Shown here: piece by piece, positions 39,201 through 51,200 of the stretch
Layout: each line of letters begins with the position of its first letter
How positions within the stretch are numbered: position 1 is the stretch's first letter
NCBI RefSeq assembly: GCF_023065955.2
Contig: NW_026622997.1
Location: 15,790,001-15,854,000, forward strand
DNA from: Ursus arctos
Taxonomy: Eukaryota; Chordata; Mammalia; Carnivora; Ursidae
Reading direction: 5' to 3'
DNA length: 64,000 bases
Notes under the pieces: generated by a model
What the model was told of the DNA's origin: nothing
Seen by the model: only the letters and a program-made list of their open reading frames with translations
Databases searched by the model: none
Position numbers and translations under genes: made by a program

Positions 39201-42200
39201 GGCTCAAAGGCCTTCTAGGTTGTTTAGTCATGACCCACATGTCAGCACAGCCAGGCCAGGACACAGGGGACACAGAAGCCCTCCTCCTGTTCACGTCATT
39301 CATTTGGCAATAATCACATACTGCGATGTGACACCTCGTATGACAATGTCTTCTATTAGTATTGACTGTTATCTTATTATTTCACTTTTGTGTGTATATA
39401 CTAGGCTCAACCAGATTGAAGGGTTCTAGAAATCAAAAGCTTTGTCAAATATTGACCATGGTGCTACACGCACAGTTGGCACCTAATTATTTTTTCAAAT
39501 GAATAAATGACAATGCATGGAATAACTAAGACTGTATCTGGCTCTTGCTCCAATGTAAAGAGCCAAAGTAAGACCTGTCTCTTAAGAGCAGGTTGTTTTG
39601 AAACCTCCATTAATATCAATGAACACTTTATCAGTTTTAAAATTCTGTGACCATGCATTGAGAGTTTTATATGATGATAACATACCTAGGTCGTCCTTGA
39701 TACTTTACAAAACGCTTGCACACACGTTCTCAATAACTGTGTATTATTTGCAAATGTAGAGGGGCTCTGAGGTGGTTCTCTGATCTATTTCCACTCTCCC
39801 TGGGGGCAACCTGAACAATTTAGGTTGGTTTCCAGAGAGATAAGTTCCCTAGCTCCCTTCAGGTTAGGATCTGATGGTTTCCTCAGTTACTGAGTCCTCT
39901 TTCTGCTCTTTAAATCTGTCTGCTCTGGTTCTATCTTTAGTAGTCATTTAGATAAGACCTGGGGAGTTAATGTTTTCCTGGCGAAACCTGGAGGAACACG
40001 TTGCTGTTCTTCCCCTTCTTTCATGAAGACTGGAGAACTGCTTAGCAATGAAAGAGGCAGGTCGATCTACTTTAAATAAGGCAGCCTGGCTCTCATAGGA
40101 TTTCTTAGAGCACCAGCCAATGGCAGCCTGTCAATGGTGAATGCAAATATCTCACTGATGTTACTATTTGTTTTGAATGAAAAGCAAGGGTAGCAAAATG
40201 TCCATTAGAGATGACAGTCAACTTTGAACGGCGCTGCTTCAGTGATGAGTCTCCAATGAGCTAGAAGGATCGGGCTGGGAGAAGTCCAAAGACTTGATGA
40301 ATCGCGAAGGTTTTAGAACCACACTGTGTCAAAGGGGAGAGTGTTATTTCTTAATTTGACAAATACTACTCATTAAACCCAGGGCAGCATCACAAATGGC
40401 AACAGGAAAAATATTCCAAAGCTAAGGCTAGAATAGCAAACATTAAATATTGTTGTGAAATGGTAGAATCTTTCAGGAAGGCATGACACTGGCTATGTAC
40501 AGCAATAATTCTGATATTGTGGAAAAGAAAACAGGGTGATTCCCTTTACAGCAGGGCCAGCTGCATATGGAGGCAACTAGTACAAAGTGTCCAGGCTGAC
40601 CACCCACCATCACTGTGGTTGTCACAATAGTGGTTTCCAGGTGCTCACTCCTTTGGATTGTCGTGGAAGGACACTGTTGGCATGTAGAAGGAGTTGACAA
40701 ACTGACCCAGTAATAGCTATTTCCATATTCGTTTGTACTGGTATCTGAGAGCATTCCTCAAGGCAACAGACAAAGGGGATTCAATAGTAAGGACAGAAAA
40801 TGTCCAGAGTAAGGGACACGATCTGGGAAAGACACATGAGACACAGTCTTGAAGATCCTCGGTTTGGAGCAGAACAAAAAGAAGCATGGAAGTTTGGAGA
40901 TGACCACATTAGACCTAATGCTGGTTTTGCTGATGCCAACATTTTTCCATAATGGTTCCGTTGGGAGTTTCTCCAATTAAATGAAGAGAAAACAGAAGAG
41001 TCTGTGTCTGACCCAAGGCAGATTGCTTCCTCTTCTCCTCTCTTTGTCACCAGTGTCACTCCTCTGTGCACTCTGGCCCTTTCTCTCTAAGGGATTTACT
41101 GGATGAACCCTAGGACAAAAAGCAGGTCAACAGAAACCCCCAGACTGGGAAGGCACAAAATAATTTTAAGACCCCCATTGTATGATATCTGCCTTGCTAA
41201 TTAGTTCACGGATATGATGTACATTATCTAATTATCTGCCTCCCAAATTACCAAAAGTCCATATGGCTGTTTAGCAAGGCCACAAGTGCTGGGCCTGTTT
41301 GGAAGAAATCCAACTTCACGTCTATGTGGAAAATGGAACCCCAAAGAGGTAGGAAGCTTATAATGGTTGTAGGAAAACTTCTACGTCAGCTCACAAAGCC
41401 GTGAAAAAGGTGTTCGATATATGTGTTTGGCTCCAAATAAAAGACACTTCCTACACTCTGCTGTTTCATTTTGATAACATCTAGCTCAGTCATTTGTCCC
41501 GAATCACTTCATTTTCTTAAGTCGAGTTTTGGCTTATTACCATACAGATGGGGGTTATGGATTTCTTTTTTTTTTTTTTTTTTAAGTGAGAATTCTCACT
41601 TTGCTATGTTAATCGAGCAGAGTGACATCCTTTTTGATTGCCTGGTGAATTATGAAACCAGATCAAACCACAAATGTTGCACTTACTGTAACAAAAAACA
41701 ACAAAGAGTGAGTTAGTTTTTGATTTAAATCCATTTATGAGCTTGGTAGCCCCAGGCAAATTGCTTAACCTGAGCCTTTTATTTTTTTCTAATTTATAAA
41801 AATCAGGGTATGGTTGTCATCTAAGGAAAGTTGTGTAAATTAAATGAGCTCATGTTTGAAGAACAGTATATAGTGCCATTAAAAAACAGGAATATTCCCT
41901 ACCTATGTGTCTCAGATTAATGTTAATGGGAATTTGGGAAGGTGAGGAGGTGGTCTGACCAAAAGAATGTGGTGGGAGGGGTCCGTGAGAGGTGGGACTT
42001 ATTTAATATCTAGTTTTCGGTCCTGAACTCTGATTTTTTTTTAAAAGATTTTATTTATTCACTTGACAGAGATAGAGACAGCCAGCGAGAGAGGGAACAC
42101 AAGCAGGGGGAGTGGGAGAGGAAGAAGCAGGCTCTCAGCAGAGGAGCCTGATGTGGGGCTCGATCCCAGAACGCAAGGATCACGCCCTGAGCCGAAGGCA

Positions 42201-45200
42201 GATGCTTAACCACTGAGCCACCCAGGCGCCCCTGAACTCTGATTTAGATCAGAACTTGTGTATCTTTGTCAATTAATAATCACAAACTCACTAAGTACGT
42301 ATCTAAAGTGAAAGTACATTTTTCTGGGGGCAGGGCACATGAAGAGGCAGAGTTAACAGAGTTGCTTTTCCAAATTGATAATTATGTGAGTTTTAAGGCA
42401 ATTGGAAGGGTTAGGAGTGGAAGAAAGTCTGTGAACTTGAAGAGCCTTCATGTTCTCCCTTGTGGTGTCCCCTGTTGTTGTTGTTGTTTTTAATGCCATT
42501 TGCTTTGCAGAACCTGAGACCTCCTTCTGAATGCCTGACTAATGTAGAAATGCATTTGTAAATGTTGAGAAGCTGAACTAGGACTCTGAATGTTTCCTGC
42601 ATACATGCAGTGCCAATGACTCAGACCTCCTCTTTCACCCAAGATGGAGCCATCCGTGTACCGGCACTGCTTGTCCAGCTCACTGTTCCTGGCATTCAGA
42701 TCCAGTGGCCTGAATCTCTCAGAACAGGTTCTGTTTGCTATTTAGCCCCTCAAAAATAAATGTGTGAAAAAAAAAATGGGGATACCTCCACAGAGACAGG
42801 TAAAGAATAAGTTCATTTGCAATAAATGGTCCTAATCAAGTGTTCGCTAAAGAGCTGCTGATGAGCTGGGGGATGTTCTTTGGGTGTTGGGTGGATTTTT
42901 TTTTTAAAGGTGGCTTGACCTTGTTCCTAGATCAGAATTTCATTACATGCATTCACTGAAGTCACCTCTGTTGCAGGACTGCAGCTGCCCGGAAGTTGCC
43001 CGTCCTTATGGTTGGGTGTCTTCTCAATGACTTCAGAGGCAACTTGCAAAGAGTGCTGCCTGGACATCCCCTCTGCTCACTGTGACTCCAATTACAGTAG
43101 CTGTTTTTGTTCATTTTGTATCCTCATTGTGCTATTTTTTTTTTAAGATTTTATTTATTTAGAGGCAGCCTGAGCATGAGCGTGGGGAGGGGAAGAGAGA
43201 GAGGAAGAGGGAGAATCTCAAGCAGGCTACCTGCTGAGCGTGGAGCCTAACACAGGGCTCGATCTCACAACCCTTAGATCATGACCTGAGCAGAAATCAA
43301 GAGCCGGACACTCAACTGAGTGAGCCACCCAGGCTCCCCCTCACAGTGCTCTTTAAATAAACAGTGATGGGATGGAAAAGGAGTGAATAGGATGATGGGG
43401 ACTGAGAAGTTTGGAAACATAAACAAGGCACTTTGGAGTTCCCAATACAGAGGCTGACGCCTTTCCCTAGTCACTGAATTTGCCCTTTACTCACCATTGC
43501 ATGATTCAACCATACTGGAAAGATACCGTCTAGGGCCTTAGGGTAAACAAGCTCTCGATCGTAGAGAAAAAGGATCCAGAACGACAAAAATACAAACTGG
43601 AAAATAAAATACAAAAATAGCATCATTAAGTTTGTTTTCCATCAGAGCTTTCTAAGTCAACCAAGAAAACATGACGAAATAAAAATAGATACCCGTTTTA
43701 AAGATATCCTACAGACACCTAATAGAAATGTAAAACGAAGACAAACTTCCTGACTGTTGAATTGCTATGTCCACTCTCTGGGGATTCCAGAGAATTGGGG
43801 ATCAATTATTTGTCCTCGTGGCACACAGGGTGGATATAGATAAACAGGATTCACAGACCATTAAGTCATTTTATTGGAACCAATGACCTCTCTAGTCTAA
43901 GCTTTCCCTGGGGGTACTGAGATCAAGCACATGGGGTGGTTCCACCCCCAAGTAGGCATGGCAAGGGGACGAGGGAGACTGGGAGAGGGCAGAAGTGACA
44001 AATGCCCAGGATAATTCCCAAGCTAGTTAATGAGGATTGTATCTCCCCCTTGCTCAGAGCTTTGGAACGATCCTCAACCTCTCATGCCCCTTGGCTGTCT
44101 TGTCAAAGAGTCTGTCCTCTGTGTTACAAAGTCAGTGTAGAGATGGGGAGAAAATAACCATTAATTTTTCAATCCTCTTATCTTCTTGAATTCCAAAGGC
44201 TCCATTTCTAAGCCTTAAAAAAAATGAATAAACTCCATTGCTACTAAAAACCTGGCCTTTAGATTTATGGGGGTGGAGGAGGAATTATCCTGCGAAGCAA
44301 AACTGGAATGCCAGGACTTGCTGTGTTACCTGAGAACTCATCAGTGTTTGAGCAGTTTCATTTTGCATCTAAGTCTGAAGTCTCAACACTATAGGATGCA
44401 GGACAATGACAGGCAGAGGGAGGCAGTCATTTCTAAGCATAGGCCCTGCTGGGCAGCCGGCAGGCTTGATCTCAGTTTGTTTCCATTCTAACCAATGAAT
44501 GAAAACAGAAGCAATGTCATCGAAACGTGGGCAGTATCAGCAAATACGCTCACTGTCGCTGGCATATGTCGGGCTTCTTTCCAGTGTCCATTCATTCAAC
44601 AAAATGAATGAGGCACTCACTGTGCACCCCACACTAGATATTTTGGACAGACTGTCTCGCTCTCCCCCCAATTGTCTTTTCCAAGAGCCAATTCTGAAGT
44701 TCTCATACCCCTCTCCCCCCTCTTTTTTTATGGTTTCCACTTGCAGAAGTAACATATGTTCATTGTAGCAAGTGAAACAAGATGTATAAAAGGGAAAATA
44801 AGTCATCTGTCTCCCCAGCACCCTGCATTCCCAGGACTCCGGTGGAGCCGAGGCTAGCTTAGTTGTAGCTTGATTAAGAAAGATCCTTCCAACTTCCCCA
44901 TTAGACATCCACAAGGATCTTGAATCAAACATTAGCAAAGATAAGAAGGCGGTGATAATTCTGGTCAGTAATGAGCCTTCTTTCATGATGACACTGGGCA
45001 ACACGATGCAATCCTCAAATAAGACATTCATGCAAATGCACTTGCTCTGGTCCATAATAATGGGCACCTAAACAGCCTTGCTGCCCAGGAGAAGTGTTGT
45101 TCATCCAAATGGACATGTGTATTATATTACTAACACATCTTTGTGACTTACTGTGGAGATCGGAAAAGCCAGCGTGGTAAAAAGCAGGTCTCTGAAGGTG

Positions 45201-48200
45201 GTCATGAACTTAATGTCTTTTTCCCCCTTAATTCTTTTTAGCACATCTTCCAGGCAGGCGACCCCGTAGAAAATGGCCTGCAAGAGCTGAATTCATTACA
45301 ACAAATGAGGGCATTTTCATTTGCTTTAATTAATACATTCTTCACTGACGTAGAGCTCCATCCCTCTGGGAGCAATGTTGATTCGAGAAGGAGGGGGCTG
45401 TTGGCTGTGTTGGTTGAGAGCCAATTCAAGGGCTGGTCTTCCAGCTCAGTGGGCCCTGACCTTGCTCACTAAAACTGATTGAGTAAAGTCGTTTAGGGGA
45501 TAATAATGTGTACAGTATTTAGTGTAATGGACTCGAGCTAAAATGGAAACAAAATAAAGAGTCAGCTTAAAAGGAGAATGTAATGAGAGATACCTTAGCT
45601 GCATGGAGGTGGGCAAACCAAATTAATAGCACGAGAGCAAAGAGCCAGACACAATGGTGGACATATTCTGGCCTCTTCCCAGGAAGAAAAAAAAAATATG
45701 TTAAATGCCCAGTGCTACAATCTCATTAAAGAAGCCGGAATCAGGGTCAAGAGCACCACAAAGGAGCTCTGTGCTCTCCTGAGGGAGAGGCACAAAATGG
45801 CGTCTTGGTTACCTGAGGGAGAAGCTGATGTCCTTCTCTGATTGAAAGGGGGTACCTGAAGGCCTCACAAAGAAAATCTGGCTAAGGAAGTGATTTAAAT
45901 CCACAGGGATAGAGCAGACCGGGGCCTCTGGTGCCTCACTAAATACCATGAGGTCCTGGAGGTGAGGTCAAAGAGAAGTAAGGCGCGTTTCAGGGAAATA
46001 AGACCAGCTAAGGGCAAACTTTGCCCTTTCTTACTGTTTTGCACAAACATGTGGCTTCTGATTGAGGGTCTCGTGGGTCACAATACAGAGTTGGGGTTGG
46101 TTTTGATCGTGCTTGCATTAGATCCCATCCTATTCCATGAAAGCTCTAGGTTGGTACCAAAGGGGCAATCAGGACGCCACTCCGAGAGTATGTGTCAGGC
46201 AAGGTGTGGAACCTAGGGCATTGCTCTCAGGATGGATCAGGTTGGCTGTTGGGGAATGACGTCTGAGGTCTGAACTCTAGGAAAAAGAAGTTCTAGCAGA
46301 GCTGGCCTCCTCCCACTCTTTAGCCTGAAGGGGTGGGTGAGGGAGGATCCAGAGGTGAATTAGGCCAGCAATACGCCAGCTGGGTCCTCAGACCAGCAAC
46401 ACTGGTGTCACCCAAAAGCTTGTGAGAAATGCAGGCCCTCCGCCCCACCCCGGACTATGGAATCAGAATCTCTGGGAGTGGGGTCTAGGAACTTGTTAAC
46501 TAACTCTCCAGGTGATCCTTACTAAAGTTCTGGAAATGCTCACTGGATTAGACATAAATTTATCACTGAAAATTCCTACTTACTACTCAAAGCTATAATA
46601 ATGGACTCCCATTGATCTCTCGTTATGTGCCAGGCTCTGATCTAGGTTTCTAATTTCTCATAACCACCTGATGAGATAAGTCCTATTATTATGCTCTCTC
46701 CCAACCCGTATTACAGATAAGGAAACTGAGACATAGAGACATGAACAAACTTGCCTCAAGTCTCATGGTGGGTAAATGCAGATTCAAAACCCAGAGTCTA
46801 ATTCTTGAATCAGACTTAAAAAAAAAAAAAAACAAAAAACTGTCCTACGAACAGTTTAGGTAAAGCACTATGGGAGGTCAGAAGAAAGACAACTGTCTCC
46901 AGGTGGGAGATTTAAAAATGACTGTGAAAAATACTGATGCCTGATTTTCAACCTATCCCCCCAGAGATTCTAATTTCCTAAGAGGTATGGCCTGGACTTC
47001 AGGATTTCTAAAAATTCTCCCAAGTGATTCTAACTGGGACAGCTAAGGTTGAGAACCACTTGCCTAGAGGAACTTCCATTTGGACCTTTGGATCTGGCCT
47101 TCCCAAGACAGGTGGGACAGTGGAGATCCAGGGAGCAAACCCTCCGGTGGGATGAGCTTGGAGAGAGAGAGAGCAAAGTGGAAAGTGATGCGGGGGCAAT
47201 GCCCTCAACCGTGGAGCACGAGGAGTAAGGGGCAGCAAAGTAGCAAAGAATGATCAGATGGTAGAAAACCAAGAGTCCCACGGTCCCTAAAGGGAGGAGG
47301 AAGTTTTGAGCCAGAAGAGTGGCTCCGGAGAGGGGTGGGAAACAGTTTAAAATGTCACGAAGAGGTGGTCACTCCAATACTCGTCATCTACTTTTGACAT
47401 TGAGCCCTTGGTCTGTAGAATTTGGAGCAGTCTTTTGCACATGGATGTTAGAGGAAGTCGCCTCCTCTTCCAGTCTTCCCACCCCCACCCCCCGAACAGC
47501 TCTCACCTCACCCTTGGTTTCACTTCCAGCTGTTCAGGACACAGCAGGCAGCGGCTTCAGTTAGGGAGGCAGCATGGAGCCTGGGCCCCAGCGAGGAGGC
47601 CCGCGCTCTTCTATCAACGGAGCAATTAATCACATACTGAGCACTGAGAGTCTGCCAGGTTTTCCCTCTTTGGGGAGAGACAGCCTCCACCCAGCATGTG
47701 AAGTCCATGTGACCGCTTTCCTTAGCAAGAGCTTCCTGGAGTCACCATGAGTCAAACTCGTCCTAACTTTCTCTGGCTCTTCCCAGTCAAAAATGTGGAA
47801 ATTGGATTGGGAGAAAAGAACACATGACTCAGAGCCTCCCTGGCTTCTCCTTCATCAATAAAACTTTTCTCCACACCACAAACTTGCCAATTACCTCTCC
47901 ACGTCCCCCACCCCGCCCCCCACTCCCCACCCCCACTCATACGTATATGCCAACTGTGTGTGTGGATCAGCCTTGTCCCCACTGATCTCAATCTGCATTG
48001 ACATGCCATCATCTGTATCAACAAGGGATATTTGTGGAGCCCTCACAAAGGAACTCAGGAGGGAGGCGCCAGGGTGTTGCCAAGAGAAATAAATAAGCCA
48101 GAACTAGGGCAGAGAGGAGCCACACATCAGAGCTGGAGGGCAAGGAGAGGGGGGTGCCATGAGCTCATTCAATGGGGAAGCTTCTTGAAAGGCCTCCAGG

Positions 48201-51200
48201 ACAGGTTGGTATCAGCTCACCCAATGCGACAAGGGTCTGATCATTCCCCAAAGACAATACAATGAAATATTTTAAAACGAGTGCAGAAAGAACAGTCAAG
48301 GGAGAAAAGGGCAACTATCAGGGATTGAATTGTGCCCCCCACCCCAAAATTCTTATGTTGAAGTTATAACCCTCTGTGGTTGTATTTAGAGATAGGGCCC
48401 TTAAAGAAGTAAATAAGTGAAAACGAGGTCAGTAAGGGTGGGTCCTAATCCAATATAACTGGTGTCTTTCTGAGAACAGGAGACTAGGACACAGACCACA
48501 TGCAGCATGAGGCAGGACCATGTGACGACACAGGGAGAAAAATGTGGCATCTGCAGGCTAAGGAGGGGCCTCAGGAGAAACTGACCCGCTGATGCCTTGA
48601 TCTTGGACCATTAGCCTCTGGAACCATGAGAAAATAAATTTCTGTTGTTTAAGCCACCCAGGCTGTGGTACTTTGCTATGGCAGTCCGAGCAGACCAACA
48701 CAGTAGCAATAAAACAAGATGGCAACAACTGGCCTCCTTTGAAGAATCTCACAACAAAATGGCTGTCATTTACATTTCTCAACTATTTGGGCTGCCCAGG
48801 GAAGCAGACCCGATGATACCTCGATCAGGGTTTATTTCAGAGCTACAACTCTGTGGTTTATCTCTTCTATCAATTCTTTTCTAAGTTTGTTCCTCGTGCC
48901 TTTTTCTGAAATGTTGCTGGTCTAAGTTTGTGAGCTGGCTTCCGTTTTTGCTGCTCGCTAACAAATTTACCACCTGGGAAGGCTGAATTCCATTTTTTAT
49001 AAGTAGTGCAATTTACGAAACCACAGCTTAAGGAAATTTTGTTTTTACATTCACGTGGCTTCACAAGATTCACAAAAATCTTGAAATGATGGAAACTTCG
49101 CCTTTCTAAGTCATCAAGTTAATTTCTTTGCCTTTAAGCCAGAACCTTCTTCAACTATCTCAGGAAATGAGAATTTCTTCTATTTAAAAAATAATTCCAG
49201 AGAGGGAGATTCCACAAGTTTCCTGAACAAGACATTACGTATCTTATTGGATGAGTCAAGTCATCCAATGCCCAGCCCAGCTCTGTGCCTGACTTGAACA
49301 GGCTGGGACTTTCTTAGGTCTTGCCTTCAAAATGATGCAAGACTTGCAGTGGGAAACTATTCCAGAATAAAAGAACACATGGAGACTAATTGTGGTGAGT
49401 ATTTTCTAGAACGGTGGTAATGGAGGTAGTGGTGTTTGGGGGCAGGTAGAGGAAGCTTTTGCTAAAACAGATCTGCACTGCATATGTAATAGACCGTTTC
49501 AAGCATCATTCATGAGCATTTAGCTTAAGGAAAAAACTGAGATAAAAAACAGAGAAGAAATGATATGAAGAACATAAGCTGGCATGAAGAGGAGTGGAAA
49601 AAAAAAAGAGAAGAAACCAAGAGAACACTGAAGGACAGGTTGAAAGAAGAATTCTAAGAATGCTCAGCCAGGTTTCCATAGCTGCTGACCACTGGCTTCA
49701 GAGTAACGGCAGGATGGGTCGGCTGTGGGTAGGCTCCCTTACAGGTGGGGTGGGGTTCCCTAGAAAGTGCCTCGGACCAGGTAGACCCATGTGCTGGTCA
49801 TTTATTTGTGCAACCAACATTCACAGAGTGCCTGTTAAGGTGCCAGAAACTCAGAAACTGTATTAGACATAGTAAAGCCTAGGGAAGGCTCTGTGCTCGG
49901 GTGTCTTTATTGGGAAGAAGAGAGGAGAAAGAGGAGGAGGAACCCTTTCTATATGTTTACTATTTTACATCATATAGGTCAGGTTCCTTGGGAAACAGAA
50001 CCAGATTCTTAGATCTGCCTGCAGAGTGTTCATTGAGGAGTGCTCTCAGAACAACTGTGAGAGGGAGGGAAGGGGGTGGGGGGAACAGGACAGAGCAGTA
50101 GGAAAAGATGAAAGGCAAGGCACTTGCATGGAGTCAGCTGGTCCCCAAAGGCTTCTGGAGCTGAGCTGGCACTTCAGAGTTGTCCTAGAGCCTGGCCTTT
50201 CTACCCCAAATCAACTAGTCATTGGATGCAGCAACCCCAGGGAGGGCCCTGAGCCGTGTCTAGGCAATTCCCTTCTGCTAAAGGCTTTCTGGGGCAGGAC
50301 CTCAGCTGGGAGTCATCAGCCACCAACACTCCTCCTGGGAGCTGGGGAATGAGTACTGTGATGCTGGGAACATGGAGGGATCTGGGGGCCACACGATGGG
50401 ATCCACTCAATATGAGGATACTGAGGCTGAGGGATGTTAGATAACTCACTCAAGATCACACAGCAAGGGAACAGCAGAGCCAGCATTCCCTCCCAGGCAG
50501 CCTGACTCCAGAAGCTGGGTCTTCAATCACTGATCTCTATATGGTGTGTAAAGAACCTACCAGAACGTCATGGTTGCCCAGTTAAGTTACAGCTATTTTA
50601 TTTTGGGTGCTGGTGGTGACAATTTCCTACCATCGCTTGTCTTCCTTTCAGCTATCTGAGAGCTGAAAACAGTGACCTTAAGCATTTTTGTGAATAGAGA
50701 GTTAAGTGTATTTCTGACTTCGTTGAGTTCCACAGATGAATGTATTAGCCTGATGATGGAAATTAAAAGTTGGCCCCAAGTGGGTCCTGTAACATAAATG
50801 GATCCCCGTCTTCTCATTGTTTGTGAGCTGCTTTGGTGTTTGGACTGATGGAAGGTCCTCAAGGATTTCTCTTCCCATGGCCCTGCTTTGCGATCTTGGA
50901 GGACCCATGTGATGAAGTTGCTGTTGTCAGGGTGACAGCTTGAGGAGAATGAGGTCAGAGCTGCGGGAGGCTTGGGCAGCTTCATGATAAATGGAGGGAA
51001 AGGTCATGTCTCTGTTGGGTAAGGGGGGTGGGGGCCACCCAGAATCTCCCCTGGAGATCCCAGTTATGTGGCATGATGTCTCAGGAGGAATTTTATTTTT
51101 AAAAAGAGGAAAAACCAGCACACTGTATAAAGCCAGCAGGTTAAATTGTAGCTAAAAGTCCCCTCTATCCCCCACCTCCCAGCTTAAGGTCAGGGGCAGT

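Noticed and set aside
44537..45067. 176-codon minus-strand open frame next to ADTRP exon 2
   Set aside because: It lies in the intron just 3' of exon 2, in unrelated frame, with no recognisable domain.
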